Notes: generated by a model not told the origin, from the sequence alone. A stretch of 64,000 nt of DNA from Bacteroidaceae bacterium (GCA_017461605.1 JAFTXN010000005.1:62001-126000), one strand, 5' to 3'. Shown: positions 45,260 to 54,851, numbered from the stretch's first letter. Program-made: numbers and translations.

Positions 45260-46099
45260 TTATGGGATAACCTTGTAGCGTGCTTTGGCCTCGGCGCGGG
45301 TGTGCAGGTTGAAGTGCCACCATTCGGTGGAAAGCACCTTGAAACCTCCGGCTGCCATGACGCGGCGCAGCAGCTTGCGGTTGGAGATGGCTGTTTGCGA
45401 CAGCTGTCCTTCGGCCATGCGTTGCTGTTCGCCCTTGACGTGTGCCAGTTTGCCCAGATAGTCGATTACCGTACCCATGTGCAGGGTGTCGCCTTTGGCA
45501 TCGCACAGCGTGAGGTCCACAGCGAGTCCGTAGTTGTGCAGTCCGCCTCCGTTCTTCGGGTTACTCACGTAGATACTTTTTGATGTGCCTTTCACCACGT
45601 TGTACATGCGTTGCTGTACGCTCATGGGGCGTGCAGCGTCGTACACCTTCAGACTGAGATCGGGCCGAAGGCGTTTCAGTTCGGCTTGTGCCTTTTTCAG
45701 CGCCTGCGCAGCCTCGGGGTGAAGATAGGCACGGTGCAGGTCGGTGTAGAGCACGCGCCCCGTGAAATTGTCGGCGCGGGTATACATCAGGCTGACCTGT
45801 ATGGAGGGGTCTATGCGCTGTATGTCGACAAATCCGAGTCGCTCCATGCGTTGCTCAGTGGCCGTTTTTGCAATGGTGTCGGCCGGTGCAGAAACGGGGG
45901 AAGGCGTTCCGAGAAAATCTGCAGTGCTTCCGGAAATTTCTGCAGTGCTTGTAGAAAAATCTGCAGTGCTTGCAGATTTTCCCACCAAGCCACGGCTGAT
46001 TTCCACGGGCTTTGCGCTCGGTTCCGACTGCTCTTTGTGGTTGCTGCAGAGCATTGCGCAGAGGGGCAGACACAACAGCGGAAAAACAAACTTGGTCAT
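45260..46099 (-). CDS. D-alanyl-D-alanine dipeptidase (M15, VanX-like) with repeat insertion
   Basis: 279 residues. The signal peptide has a possible lipobox (LCLPLCAMLC). The zinc peptidase domain (about 85-279) has DAARPMSVQQRM, the metal-binding SNPKNGGGLHNYGLAVDL and EWWHFN. VanX/DdpX-type enzymes cleave D-Ala-D-Ala dipeptide in peptidoglycan recycling. Residues about 41-62 (KSASTADFSTSTAE, then ISGSTADF) are encoded entirely by copy I of the 21-bp-phased repeat; the 7-residue period keeps the frame. The insertion sits in the linker after the signal peptide, where it is probably harmless. Confidence 0.92.
   Translation of the reverse strand: MTKFVFPLLCLPLCAMLCSNHKEQSEPSAKPVEISRGLVGKSASTADFSTSTAEISGSTADFLGTPSPVSAPADTIAKTATEQRMERLGFVDIQRIDPSIQVSLMYTRADNFTGRVLYTDLHRAYLHPEAAQALKKAQAELKRLRPDLSLKVYDAARPMSVQQRMYNVVKGTSKSIYVSNPKNGGGLHNYGLAVDLTLCDAKGDTLHMGTVIDYLGKLAHVKGEQQRMAEGQLSQTAISNRKLLRRVMAAGGFKVLSTEWWHFNLHTRAEAKARYKVIP
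45915..45979 (-). repeat. 21-bp-phased modular repeat, copy I (inside coding sequence)
   Basis: Plus-strand CTGCAGTGCTTCCGG (45919), CTGCAGTGCTTGTAG (45940) and CTGCAGTGCTTGCAG (45961), 21 bp apart, all in the same orientation. Read on the minus strand it encodes a Ser/Thr/Ala-rich heptad repeat in the D-Ala-D-Ala dipeptidase. Confidence 0.92.
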
Positions 46100-46131
46100 G
46101 GAAGATTGGGGTTGAGGTTTTTACAAATGAA

Positions 46132-46168
46132 AAGGACACCTGCGCATTTCTATGATGCAGGTGTCCTT
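46132..46168 (-). terminator. Terminator of the tRNA-Asn pair
   Basis: On the minus strand AAGGACACCTGC (46168-46157) pairs with GCAGGTGTCCTT (46143-46132), ending in TTTTC; just one base from the 3' end of the second tRNA. Confidence 0.8.
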
Positions 46169-46169
46169 G

Positions 46170-46243
46170 CGCTTCAGGATGGGCTTGAACCAACGACCCC
46201 CTGATTAACAGTCAGGTGCTCTAACCAACTGAGCTACTGAAGC
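46170..46243 (-). tRNA. tRNA-Asn (anticodon GTT), downstream copy
   Basis: 74 nt. Acceptor GCTTCAG/CTGAAGC with discriminator G, D stem GCTC/GAGC, anticodon stem CCTGA/TCAGG with loop CTGTTAA, T stem GTTGG/CCATC with loop TTCAAGC. The T stem contains one U-U mismatch (50:64). CCA is not encoded. Identical to the copy at 46260-46333. Confidence 0.95.
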
Positions 46244-46259
46244 AGTTTGCATTTCTTTG

Positions 46260-46333
46260 CGCTTCAGGATGGGCTTGAACCAACGACCCCCTGATTAACA
46301 GTCAGGTGCTCTAACCAACTGAGCTACTGAAGC
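46260..46333 (-). tRNA. tRNA-Asn (anticodon GTT), upstream copy
   Basis: 74 nt, same sequence as 46170-46243 and 16 bp upstream of it in the same transcript. The promoter at 46377-46407 precedes it by about 45 bp. Confidence 0.95.
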
Positions 46334-46376
46334 AGATTTTGCAGAATTGTTTGCACGTTTCTGCGGAAATGCGGTG

Positions 46377-46407
46377 CAAATGTAGTGGTTAATTTTGAAA
46401 ATAGCAA
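46377..46407 (-). promoter_or_regulatory. Promoter of the tRNA-Asn pair
   Basis: Minus strand TTG (46407-46405), 20 bp spacer, TACATTTG (46384-46377). It abuts the divergent promoter box of the adenosine kinase gene. Confidence 0.65.
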
Positions 46408-46415
46408 TATCTTTG
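46408..46415 (+). promoter_or_regulatory. Putative promoter of the adenosine kinase-like gene
   Basis: TATCTTTG at 46408-46415, 20 bp before the ATG at 46436. No TTG at -33; the upstream bases are shared with the tRNA promoter, so the two may compete. Confidence 0.55.
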
Positions 46416-46435
46416 CCTGAAAATTACAGATTGGT

Positions 46436-47401
46436 ATGAAAAAAATCATCGGAATAGGCAACGCATTGGTCGATGTGTTGGCAAAAGTGGAGAATGAGGC
46501 GATACTTTCGGAGTTGCAACTCCCGAAGGGTTCGATGCAGTTGGTAGACACCGAGCGCTATCGCGCCATTGGGCGCAGGCTTTCTGAAATGTCGACGCAG
46601 CTGGCTACGGGAGGCTCGGCAGCCAACACGATGTTGGCCTTGGGCAACCTGAATGCGGCACCGGCTTTCATCGGAAAGATTGGCGAGGATGCGTATGGCC
46701 GCTTCTTTTCTGAAAATGCGAGCAAGCACGGCATATCTCCGCGCTTGCTCTCCGACGAATTGCCCACCGGAGTGGCATCAACGTTCATCACTCCCGACGG
46801 ACAGCGCACCTTTGGTACGTATCTCGGCGCGGCAGCGCGACTCACGGCCGATGAGTTGCGAGAAGAGTGGTTCGAGGGTTACGATTTCTTCTACATAGAG
46901 GGATATCTCGTGCAGAACCATGCGTTGATCGACAGGGCGGTGGCATTGGCGCATGCCGCAGGGCTGAAAGTGTGCCTCGACTTGGCAAGTTACAACATCG
47001 TGGAGGCCGATCGCGCCTTCTTCGCGGAGCTTCTGGCGAAAACCGACATCGTTTTTGCCAACGAGGAGGAGGCTCTTGCTTTCACCGGAAAGAGTCCGCG
47101 CGAAGCACTCGACGAACTTGCAGCCCTCTGCGAGACGGCTGTGGTCAAGACCGGTGCGGACGGGGCTTGGGTGAGCAGTCGTGGCGAAACGGTGAAGGTG
47201 GCCGCCGAACCCGTGAACGAAGTGGTGGATACCACCGGTGCAGGCGATTACTTCGCGGCCGGTTTCCTGTATGGCATGGCCGATGAGCGCTCCCTGACGG
47301 AATGCGCTCGCCTCGGTGCTTTGCTGGCAGGGAAAGTCATTCAGACAGTGGGAACCTCACTGCCCGAAGATGTGTGGCAAGAGGTGAAAGCTGCGCTCTG
47401 A
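46436..47401 (+). CDS. PfkB-family carbohydrate kinase, adenosine kinase-like
   Basis: 321 residues. Signature 1 is GGSAANTMLALGNLNAAPAFIG with KIGEDAYGRFF, signature 2 is DTTGAGDYFAAGFLYG holding the catalytic Asp (about 270) and the anion hole. The start IGIGNALVDVLAKVENEAIL and the YLGAAARLT element resemble adenosine/inosine kinases of Bacteroidetes more than ribokinase or fructokinase. It would salvage adenosine to AMP, but the substrate is inferred. The S41 protease follows after 41 bp. Confidence 0.88.
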   Translation: MKKIIGIGNALVDVLAKVENEAILSELQLPKGSMQLVDTERYRAIGRRLSEMSTQLATGGSAANTMLALGNLNAAPAFIGKIGEDAYGRFFSENASKHGISPRLLSDELPTGVASTFITPDGQRTFGTYLGAAARLTADELREEWFEGYDFFYIEGYLVQNHALIDRAVALAHAAGLKVCLDLASYNIVEADRAFFAELLAKTDIVFANEEEALAFTGKSPREALDELAALCETAVVKTGADGAWVSSRGETVKVAAEPVNEVVDTTGAGDYFAAGFLYGMADERSLTECARLGALLAGKVIQTVGTSLPEDVWQEVKAAL

Positions 47402-47442
47402 GTGGATAAAACTGAAGAGTTGTTACACATTATTATAAATAC

Positions 47443-49119
47443 ATGATGAGAAAAACGCTGCTCGTTCTGCTCGCTTCGCTGGTGCTTTGGCCGGCCTCTG
47501 CACAGGAGAACCATAATTTTGAAGTGTCGAAGCATCTCGATATATTCAACTCGCTGTATCGTGAGTTGGATTTGTATTATGTTGACACGCTCGAAGCCAA
47601 AGAGGCAGTGGGCAACGCCATTCTGTACATGCTTGACCGTCTTGATCCATACACGCAGTATTATCCGGAAGAGGAGACGCGCGATTTGAAAGAGATGACG
47701 ACGGGAAAATACGCGGGTATAGGATCTCCCATCATGTATCGCAAAGATTTGGACCGCTGCGTGTTTTCCTCGCCTTATGAGGGTATGCCGGCGGCTGCGG
47801 CAGGTGTGCGCTCGGGCGATGTGATCATGAACATCGACGGGCGTGATGTGGGAGGCCGCGGTGCTTCCTCGGTGGCCGACTACACGTCTGCGGTGAGTGC
47901 TGCGCTTCGCGGAGAATCCGGCACCACACTCCTGCTGAAGGTGAAGCGAGCCGGAACAGGCAAGATGCATTCCTTCAAAATTGTGCGGCAGACCATAGAA
48001 CGCCCCTCCGTACCTTATTACACCTTGTTGCGTGACTCGATTGGCTACGTGCAGTTGACAAGTTACACCGACAACACTACGCGCGACCTGAGGCTGGCTG
48101 TGGTAAACCTCAAGCAACGCGGAGCGCGCCGCTTGGTGCTCGACTTGCGCGGAAATCCGGGTGGATTGATGCGCGAGGCTGTGAGCGTTGTGGGAAGCTT
48201 CTTGCCGCGTGGTACGATGGTGCTCCGAACGCAGGGAAAGGTGGAGGAACTCAACAGAACCTTCAAGACGACGGTTGAACCTTTGGATTTGGAAATCCCG
48301 ATGGCTGTGCTCGTCAATTACAACACGGCATCGGCAGCCGAGATTACGTCGGGTGCACTTCAGGACTACGACCGCGCCGTGGTGGTCGGGCAGCGCACGT
48401 ATGGCAAAGGCTTGGTGCAAGAGCCGCGCGAACTCCCGTACGGCACCATCCTGAAGCTGACAACCAGCAAGTACTTTATCCCGAGCGGCCGGTGCGTTCA
48501 GGCTTACGACTTCAAGAACCGTAATGCCGACGGAATGCCTCGCCATCTTCCCGACAGCCTGTCCAAGGAATTCTTCACGGCTGCAGGGCGCACGGTGCGC
48601 GATGGGGGAGGCATCACCCCCGATGTGGTGGTTGTGCCCGACTCTTTGCCATATTTCGTAAACTATCTGGAGGTTTCGGATGTGTTCTTCGATTTCTGTG
48701 CAGCCTATCGCAATAAGCACGAGAGCATTGCGCCGGCTTCGGAGTTTGCGCTGAGCGATTCAGACTACGAGGAATTCATTGCCTTCGTCAAGGAGAGCGA
48801 TTTTTCCTACGAGAGCCGTAGCATGCAGATGCTTCCGCTGTTGCGCCGCATGGCTTCGGCCGAAGGCTATGAGGCCGAGGCGGTGGCTGCTTTCGACTCG
48901 CTCGAATCTTGTCTGCGCCGTGATGTCGAGGCCGAATTGCGTTTTCACAAAGCTGTCATCGTTGCCCGATTGGAGCAGGCGATTGTGGAAAATTATTACT
49001 ACGAGCGAGGGTTGTCCGAACGCCTTTTGCTTGACGACAAAGACCTTGATGAGGCTCTGCGCGTGCTGTGCGACGATGCGGCCTACCGAAAGATACTCTC
49101 CGGCGTACCGGAACCATAA
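47443..49119 (+). CDS. S41 family C-terminal processing peptidase
   Basis: 558 residues with a signal peptide (LLVLLASLVLWPASAQ). An N-terminal helical part, a PDZ domain (about 75-175, with AAAAGVRSGDVIMNIDGRDV), and the tail-specific protease domain with Ser297 in NTASAAEITSG and Lys322 in TYGKGLV form the Ser-Lys dyad. A C-terminal helical extension (about 420-558) is typical of Bacteroidetes members. It trims or degrades periplasmic proteins by their C-termini. It ends at a convergent terminator facing tyrS. Confidence 0.94.
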   Translation: MMRKTLLVLLASLVLWPASAQENHNFEVSKHLDIFNSLYRELDLYYVDTLEAKEAVGNAILYMLDRLDPYTQYYPEEETRDLKEMTTGKYAGIGSPIMYRKDLDRCVFSSPYEGMPAAAAGVRSGDVIMNIDGRDVGGRGASSVADYTSAVSAALRGESGTTLLLKVKRAGTGKMHSFKIVRQTIERPSVPYYTLLRDSIGYVQLTSYTDNTTRDLRLAVVNLKQRGARRLVLDLRGNPGGLMREAVSVVGSFLPRGTMVLRTQGKVEELNRTFKTTVEPLDLEIPMAVLVNYNTASAAEITSGALQDYDRAVVVGQRTYGKGLVQEPRELPYGTILKLTTSKYFIPSGRCVQAYDFKNRNADGMPRHLPDSLSKEFFTAAGRTVRDGGGITPDVVVVPDSLPYFVNYLEVSDVFFDFCAAYRNKHESIAPASEFALSDSDYEEFIAFVKESDFSYESRSMQMLPLLRRMASAEGYEAEAVAAFDSLESCLRRDVEAELRFHKAVIVARLEQAIVENYYYERGLSERLLLDDKDLDEALRVLCDDAAYRKILSGVPEP

Positions 49120-49140
49120 CCCACCCGTGTGAAGAATAGA

Positions 49141-49182
49141 AACGAGGCACGAACTCTGAATGTTGAGAGTTCGTGCCTCGTT
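49141..49182. terminator. Bidirectional terminator between S41 peptidase and tyrS
   Basis: AACGAGGCACGAACTCT (49141-49157) pairs perfectly with AGAGTTCGTGCCTCGTT (49166-49182) over an 8-nt loop; T runs follow on both strands. Confidence 0.85.
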
Positions 49183-49211
49183 GTTTTGCAGGCCCGATGC
49201 AATGTTGCGGA

Positions 49212-50507
49212 CTATTTCACGGTGATGAGGAAATAGTTCTTCTTGCCGCGTTGCACGAGGATGTATTTTCCGTCGATGAGGTCTGTTTCTTCGATGATGC
49301 GGTCGAAAGCAGCCAGCTTCTCTTTGTTGATGCTCACACCGCCTCCCTGTGTCATCTTGCGCATTTCGCCCTTTGAGGGGAAGCACTGTGTGGTTTCGGC
49401 CAGCAAGTCGACAGCTTTTGCGCCTACGGCCTGTGTTTTCTCCACCTCGAAGTGGGGCACTCCCTCGAAGACGTTGAGCAATGTGGCTTCGTCCAGGCGG
49501 AGCAGGCTCTCCTTGGTGGCTTTCCCGAAGAGGATGTTGGAGGCCTCGAGTGCCATCTCGTATTCCTCACGTCCATGCACGAGGCATGTCACCTCTTCGC
49601 CCAATCGCTTCTGCAGGCTGCGGCGACCCGGGTCGGCACGATGTTCTTCGATGAGTGCATCGATTTCGTCCTTTTCGAGCGATGTGAAAATCTTGATATA
49701 GCGTTCAGCTTCGGCGTCACCCACGTTGAGCCAGAACTGATAGAATTTGTAAGGTGTGGTGTAGCGCTTGTCGAGCCACACGTTGCCTTGCTCGGTTTTG
49801 CCAAACTTCTTTCCGTCGGCCTTGGTGATGAGCGGACACGTCAGGGCGAAGGCTTCGGCTTCGGAACCGAGCTTGCGACGAATCAGCTCTGTGCCTGTGG
49901 TGATGTTGCCCCATTGGTCGCTTCCGCCCATTTGGAGGCGGCATCCCTTCTCCTGATACAGGTGCAGGAAGTCGTAGCCCTGGAGAAGCTGGTAGGTGAA
50001 TTCGGTGAACGAGAGGCCGTCGCTGGCTTCGCCGTTGAGGCGGCGCTTCACGCTGTCCTTGGCCATCATGTAGTTCACTGTGATGTGCTTTCCTATCTCT
50101 CGGGCGAAGTCGAGGAACGAATAGCCTTTCATCCAGTCGTAGTTGTTTACCAATTCGGCTGCATTGGGTGCGTCGCTGTCGAAGTCGAGGAAGCGGCTCA
50201 GCTGTTCCTTGATGCAAGCCACGTTGTGGCGCAGCGTTTCTTCGTTGAGCAGGTTGCGCTCGGCGCTCTTGCCCGACGGGTCGCCAATCATGCCTGTGGC
50301 ACCTCCCACGAGGGCGAGGGGCTTGTGTCCGGCGCGTTGGAAGTGACGGAGCATCATCACGCCGCACAGATGGCCTATATGCAGGCTGTCGGCCGTGGGG
50401 TCTATGCCGAGGTAGGCCGTAGCCATACCCTTGTCGAGCATTTCCTCGGTTCCGGGCATCATTTGGTGGAGCATGCCGCGCCACCGGAGTTCGTCTACAA
50501 AGTTCAT
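49212..50507 (-). CDS. tyrS: Tyrosyl-tRNA synthetase
   Basis: 431 residues from the ATG at 50507 ([20 protein letters not shown]); the upstream open frame passes through promoter and repeat and is not used. Class I motifs: HIGH at residues 43-46 ([10 protein letters not shown]) and the KMSKS equivalent [24 protein letters not shown] is the tyrosine/ATP-binding segment, and an S4 RNA-binding domain closes the protein ([14 protein letters not shown]). A -7 box (TATCTTTG, minus strand 50587-50580) lies upstream. Confidence 0.97.
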   Translation of the reverse strand: MNFVDELRWRGMLHQMMPGTEEMLDKGMATAYLGIDPTADSLHIGHLCGVMMLRHFQRAGHKPLALVGGATGMIGDPSGKSAERNLLNEETLRHNVACIKEQLSRFLDFDSDAPNAAELVNNYDWMKGYSFLDFAREIGKHITVNYMMAKDSVKRRLNGEASDGLSFTEFTYQLLQGYDFLHLYQEKGCRLQMGGSDQWGNITTGTELIRRKLGSEAEAFALTCPLITKADGKKFGKTEQGNVWLDKRYTTPYKFYQFWLNVGDAEAERYIKIFTSLEKDEIDALIEEHRADPGRRSLQKRLGEEVTCLVHGREEYEMALEASNILFGKATKESLLRLDEATLLNVFEGVPHFEVEKTQAVGAKAVDLLAETTQCFPSKGEMRKMTQGGGVSINKEKLAAFDRIIEETDLIDGKYILVQRGKKNYFLITVK

Positions 50508-50579
50508 ATTCTTGATTTTATGTTTGTTTGTCGGTTTTCGCAAAGGCCTGGCTGCGGGGCCGGTGTGCTTTTGCGGTGT

Positions 50580-50587
50580 CAAAGATA
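50580..50587 (-). promoter_or_regulatory. Putative tyrS promoter box
   Basis: TATCTTTG on the minus strand, 73 bp before the ATG; no clear TTG at -33. Confidence 0.5.
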
Positions 50588-50728
50588 CTACTTTTTTGCG
50601 TCTCGTGTGCTTTGCGCTGTTCGTAAAAGGTTGCAAAAGCAGTGATGAGTGCCCATAGCGCCTCGGCAGACGGATGTGAAACCCTTGTTCGTCCTTTCGC
50701 ATGAACCTCGTACGGCACACGAGAATGC

Positions 50729-50832
50729 CTGTATTCTACCGTAAAAATTCCGGAGTGCGACGGGGGAAAATCTGCAAGGCGTTTAGAAATTTCTACAAGC
50801 ACTGCAGAAATTTCTAAACGCCTTGCAGATTT
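50729..50832 (-). repeat. 21-bp-phased modular repeat, copy J (symmetric)
   Basis: CTGCAAGGCGTTTAG (50772), CTACAAGCACTGCAG (50793) and CTAAACGCCTTGCAG (50814). The outer modules are exact inverted copies. A degenerate flank resembling copy A's tail (minus strand CGGAATTTTTACGGTAG...) lies at 50752-50729. The right flank CAGATTTTTGCGCATTGGG matches that of copy B. It sits 24 bp after the sulfatase stop. Confidence 0.9.
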
Positions 50833-50851
50833 TTGCGCATTGGGTGTGCCA

Positions 50852-52378
50852 TTAGGGGTGTGCCTTGATGCTGTCGAGGAGTTGCATCAGGCGACGTGTG
50901 CGCCGGGGGTACCGGTCGGCCAGGTCGGTCTGCTCGTCGGCATCGTGCTTCATGCGAAACAGTTGCGGCTCGGGGCGATAGCCGGTCTCAATCTTCGGTC
51001 CCCATTGTATCATGGACGGTCCTTGGCTGGGCTCGATGAGTTTCCATCTCGGTGTGCGCAGGGTGAGCGAGCGGTTTTGTGCCATCTTGACGGCGTAGGG
51101 GCAGGAGCGCCGGCTTCGGCCGAGCCAGGTGTCGAGGCAGGGACGGCTGTCGGGGGCGGCGCCTTGTGGCAGCTGTGTGCCGACCAGGGTGGCCAGCGAG
51201 GCCACGGCGTCGATGTGCGACACGAGGGCATGGCTCACCCGGCCTTGTGCAGCGAGGGGTGTGCCGCTCACGATGAAGGGCACGCGGCTTCCGGCTTCGT
51301 AGGCACTGTATTTGGCCCCACGGAAGGGGCCTCCGGGGCGATGATTGCCGACCAGGGCTTCGGCCATATCGTCGTAGCCATCGTCCAGCACCGGGCCGTT
51401 GTCGCTCGTGATGATGAGCAGCGTGTTGTCGGCCAGGCCAAGGCGGCGCAGGGCTTGACAGATTTCACCCACGGTCCAGTCGAACTGCAGAATGGCATCA
51501 CCGCGCAGCCCCATGGGGCTTTTGCCCCTGAAGCGTGGGTGGGGAAAACGCGGCACGTGCACATCGTTGGTGCAGAGGTACATGAAGAACGGGCGGTCTG
51601 CATGCTGCTCCATGAAGCGTGTGGCGTGGGCCACGAGGCTGTCGGCCAGATTTTCGTCCTTCCACAGGGCACGTCCGCCGCCTCGCATGTAGCCGATTCG
51701 GCCTATGCCGTTGACAATGCTCTGGTCGTGGCCGTGCGATGAGCGCAGGTTGTAGAGCAATTCGGGATGCGTGCGGCCGGTGGGTTCGCCCTCGAAGTTT
51801 TTCCGATAGCTCACCTCGATGGGTGCGGAGGGGTCGTGGTCGGCCACACGTCCGTTTTCCATCCACACGCAGGGCACGCGGTCGGCCGTGGCTGCCATGA
51901 TATAACTATGGTCAAAGCCTATGTCGGCCGGCGTGAGGTCGAGCCGGGCATTCCAATCCTGCTCGCCGGTGCGGCTGCCCAGTCCGAGATGCCACTTGCC
52001 GAAAGCGGCCGTGGCATAACCGGCTTGCCGAAAAGCGTCGGCCAAGGTGAACTGTTCGGGCTTGATGATGAGAGCTGCGTTGCCGGCTGCCACATCGGTG
52101 CCGGTGCGGCGAAAACAATACTCACCGGTGAGCAGCGAATAGCGCGAGGGGGTGCTGGTGGCAGCCACGGCATGGGCATCGGTGAAGCGTACACCGGCTG
52201 CTGCCACACTGTCGGTGTGGGGCGTGGATATCTGCGTGGCACCATAGCACGACAGGTCGCCGAATCCCAGGTCGTCGGCCAGGAGCAGGATGACGTTGGG
52301 GCGCGATATCGTGCCTTGCGCCAAGGCGGCTATCGAAGCACTGCTCAGCGTGGCAAGGAGGAGAGTGGATTTTTTCAT
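50852..52378 (-). CDS. Secreted sulfatase (S1 family, serine type)
   Basis: 508 residues from the ATG at 52378, starting a signal peptide (STLLLATLSSASIAALAQG). Metal-binding Asp pair in LLADDLGFGDLSCYGA (35-36), formylglycine site Ser75 in STPSRYSLLTG, GKWHLGL and SDNGPVLDDG later. Because the modified residue is serine, activation needs a radical-SAM maturase (anSME) that is not in this window. Such enzymes desulfate host mucins or glycosaminoglycans. It has its own -7 box and no PUL genes beside it. Confidence 0.95.
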   Translation of the reverse strand: MKKSTLLLATLSSASIAALAQGTISRPNVILLLADDLGFGDLSCYGATQISTPHTDSVAAAGVRFTDAHAVAATSTPSRYSLLTGEYCFRRTGTDVAAGNAALIIKPEQFTLADAFRQAGYATAAFGKWHLGLGSRTGEQDWNARLDLTPADIGFDHSYIMAATADRVPCVWMENGRVADHDPSAPIEVSYRKNFEGEPTGRTHPELLYNLRSSHGHDQSIVNGIGRIGYMRGGGRALWKDENLADSLVAHATRFMEQHADRPFFMYLCTNDVHVPRFPHPRFRGKSPMGLRGDAILQFDWTVGEICQALRRLGLADNTLLIITSDNGPVLDDGYDDMAEALVGNHRPGGPFRGAKYSAYEAGSRVPFIVSGTPLAAQGRVSHALVSHIDAVASLATLVGTQLPQGAAPDSRPCLDTWLGRSRRSCPYAVKMAQNRSLTLRTPRWKLIEPSQGPSMIQWGPKIETGYRPEPQLFRMKHDADEQTDLADRYPRRTRRLMQLLDSIKAHP

Positions 52379-52401
52379 GACGAAAGGAGTATGTTTGCGA
52401 A

Positions 52402-52409
52402 CAAAGGTA
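52402..52409 (-). promoter_or_regulatory. Putative sulfatase promoter box
   Basis: TACCTTTG on the minus strand, 23 bp before the ATG; -33 element not evident. Confidence 0.5.
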
Positions 52410-52495
52410 AGAAAAACGAGAACGAGTACCACGCCGGCCGGCAATAATTGTGCAAAAATTATCGTTGCGGGCAGGGAATGCGGCAGTGGATGATG

Positions 52496-52532
52496 AAAAG
52501 AAAAATCCCATTGTCCGATTCGGACAATGGGA
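52496..52532 (-). terminator. pnp terminator
   Basis: TCCCATTGTCCGA pairs with TCGGACAATGGGA (52532-52506); on the minus strand it runs into TTTTTCTTTT. Confidence 0.85.
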
Positions 52533-52583
52533 TGAAGCTATTCAATAATTATGATGGATAATTACCGAAGCATTGTGTGAATG

Positions 52584-54794
52584 TTAGCCACGATGGGGGC
52601 GGTGTCCGCCTCCTTCTCCGCCTTCGCGGCGAGGACGGCGTGCCGGGCGTTCTTCCCATCCTTCGGGCTTTTCTTCGAGCACGCGATGGCTCAGACGGAA
52701 CTTGCCGGTTTTCTCATCGATTTCGAGGAGTTTCACACTGATGTGGTCGCCTTCCTTAAGGCCTGCCTCTTCCACGCTCTCGAGTCTGCGCCAAGCAATC
52801 TCGCTGATGTGAAGCAGTCCTTCCTTTCCGGGCATGAACTCAACGAAGCAGCCGTAAGGCATAATGCTGACAATTTTTGCGTCGTAGGTTTCGCCAACTT
52901 CGGGAATGGCCACGATGGCGCGTATCTTGGCGATGGCAGCATCGATGCTCGCTTTGTCGGGACCCGAAACTTGGATCTTGCCCACGCCATCCTCTTCGTC
53001 GATGGTGATGGTCGCACCGGTTTCTTCCTGCATGCCTTGGATGATTTTTCCGCCGGGGCCGATAACTGCGCCGATGAACTCCTTGGGAATTTCGAAGGCT
53101 TCGATGCGGGGCACGTGGGGCTTGAAGTCCTCGCGCGGTGCGCTCATGGTCTTCATCATCTCACCCAGGATGTGCTCGCGGCCGGCCTTGGCTTGTGCAA
53201 GTGCCTTTTCCAGGATTTCGTAAGAGAGTCCGTCGCACTTGATGTCCATCTGAGTGGCGGTAAGTCCCTTGAGTGTACCTGTGGTCTTGAAGTCCATATC
53301 TCCCAAGTGGTCTTCGTCGCCGAGGATATCGGAGAGCACGGCGTACTTGTCCTCACCGGGATTCTTGATGAGGCCCATGGCGATACCGCTGACGGGTGCC
53401 TGCATCGGAACACCAGCATCCATGAGTGCCAATGTGCCGGCGCAAACAGTGGCCATGGAGCTTGAACCATTCGATTCGAGGATGTCGCTCACCACGCGCA
53501 CGGTGTAGGGGAAGTCGGCCGGTATCTGGCCCTTCAGTCCGCGCCATGCCAAGTGTCCGTGACCAATCTCGCGACGGCCGACACCACGCTGGGGGCGTGC
53601 CTCGCCTGTGGAGAAAGGTGGGAAGTTATAGTGGAGCAAGAATTTCATGTAGCTCTTGTCGAGCACATCGTCTACCAATTTTTCGTCAAGCTTTGTGCCG
53701 AGTGTGCAAGTGGAGAGCGATTGTGTCTCACCGCGTGTGAAGATGCTGGAACCGTGAGGACCGGGCAGCGGATCGACTTCGCACCAAATGGGACGGATGT
53801 CTGTGGTCTGGCGACCGTCGAGGCGAATTCCTTCGTCGAGGATGCAGCGACGCATAGCGTCTTTCTCAACGTCGTGATAGTAGCGATCGACGAGGGCATT
53901 CTTTTCTTCCAATTCCTCAGCCGTAAGTTCGGCATGCGCAGCGGCGTAGGCTTCTTTGAAGTTCTCACGCACAGCTTCGAAAGCTTCGGCGCGAGCGTGC
54001 TTCTCCAAGGCTTGCTTTGTGATGTCGTAGCAGGGCTGATAGCACTCGGCTTTCACCTGCTCGCGCAGTGCTTCGTCGTTCACTTCGTGGCAGTATTCGC
54101 GCTTCACGTCGGTGCCCAGCTCCTTCATGAGTTCTTTCTGAAGTTGGCACATGGGCTTGATGGCTTCGTGAGCGGCCTTGAGGGCTTCGAGCAGTGCGCT
54201 CTCAGGAACTTCCTTCATTTCGCCTTCCACCATCATGATGTTCTCTTCTGTGGCGCCTACCATCAGATCCATGTCGGCGGCTTCGAGCTGTTCGAACGTG
54301 GGGTTGATGACATACTCGCCATTGATGCGTGCTACGCGCACTTCGGAGATGGGACCGTCGAAGGGGATGTCGGAGCAGGCCAATGCGGCGCTGGCAGCGA
54401 ATCCTGCGAGGGCGTCGGGCATGTCAACGCCGTCGGCGGAGAAGAGTGTGATGTTGACAAACACCTCAGCGTGGTAGTCGCTCGGGAAGAGTGGGCGCAG
54501 GGCGCGATCAACGAGGCGCGAGGTCAGGATTTCGTAGTCGGAAGCACGACCCTCACGCTTGGTAAATCCGCCGGGGAAGCGTCCTGCAGCGGAGTATTTT
54601 TCTTTGTAATCGCACTGGAGCGGCATAAAATCGGTGCCGGGGGCAGCGTCTTTGGCACCGCAAACGGTGGCAAGCAACATGGTGTTGTTCATGCGCAGCA
54701 TCACTGCGCCATCGGCCTGCTTGGCCAGCTTGCCTGTCTCGATGCTGATGGTACGACCATCGGGCAGGGAGACGGTTTTTGTAATCACGTTCAT
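52584..54794 (-). CDS. pnp: Polyribonucleotide nucleotidyltransferase (PNPase)
   Basis: 736 residues. It degrades RNA 3'-5' phosphorolytically. Two RNase PH-like domains (about 1-230 and 310-540) flank a helical linker; key stretches are [16 protein letters not shown], the second-core [16 protein letters not shown] and [18 protein letters not shown] with catalytic aspartates. A KH domain ([20 protein letters not shown]) and an S1 domain ([20 protein letters not shown]) follow. The Arg/Gly/His-rich tail ([17 protein letters not shown]) is extra. A -7 box lies 50 bp upstream. Confidence 0.97.
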   Translation of the reverse strand: MNVITKTVSLPDGRTISIETGKLAKQADGAVMLRMNNTMLLATVCGAKDAAPGTDFMPLQCDYKEKYSAAGRFPGGFTKREGRASDYEILTSRLVDRALRPLFPSDYHAEVFVNITLFSADGVDMPDALAGFAASAALACSDIPFDGPISEVRVARINGEYVINPTFEQLEAADMDLMVGATEENIMMVEGEMKEVPESALLEALKAAHEAIKPMCQLQKELMKELGTDVKREYCHEVNDEALREQVKAECYQPCYDITKQALEKHARAEAFEAVRENFKEAYAAAHAELTAEELEEKNALVDRYYHDVEKDAMRRCILDEGIRLDGRQTTDIRPIWCEVDPLPGPHGSSIFTRGETQSLSTCTLGTKLDEKLVDDVLDKSYMKFLLHYNFPPFSTGEARPQRGVGRREIGHGHLAWRGLKGQIPADFPYTVRVVSDILESNGSSSMATVCAGTLALMDAGVPMQAPVSGIAMGLIKNPGEDKYAVLSDILGDEDHLGDMDFKTTGTLKGLTATQMDIKCDGLSYEILEKALAQAKAGREHILGEMMKTMSAPREDFKPHVPRIEAFEIPKEFIGAVIGPGGKIIQGMQEETGATITIDEEDGVGKIQVSGPDKASIDAAIAKIRAIVAIPEVGETYDAKIVSIMPYGCFVEFMPGKEGLLHISEIAWRRLESVEEAGLKEGDHISVKLLEIDEKTGKFRLSHRVLEEKPEGWEERPARRPRREGGEGGGHRPHRG

Positions 54795-54843
54795 CTGATG
54801 TGTGTTTTCTTTATAAAAAATTCAAAATACGACTTAATTCGCG

Positions 54844-54851
54844 CAAAGTTA
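54844..54851 (-). promoter_or_regulatory. Putative pnp promoter box
   Basis: TAACTTTG on the minus strand, about 50 bp before the pnp ATG; no TTG at -33. Confidence 0.5.

Noticed and set aside
46170-46333. tRNA-Asn pair as an attachment site of an integrated element
   Set aside because: No integrase or partial tRNA copy flanks it, and the neighbouring genes on both sides are ordinary chromosomal genes.
50508-50720. An N-terminal extension of tyrosyl-tRNA synthetase
   Set aside because: The added 71 codons cross the -7 promoter box and have no similarity to synthetase N-termini; the ATG at 50507 gives the standard start.
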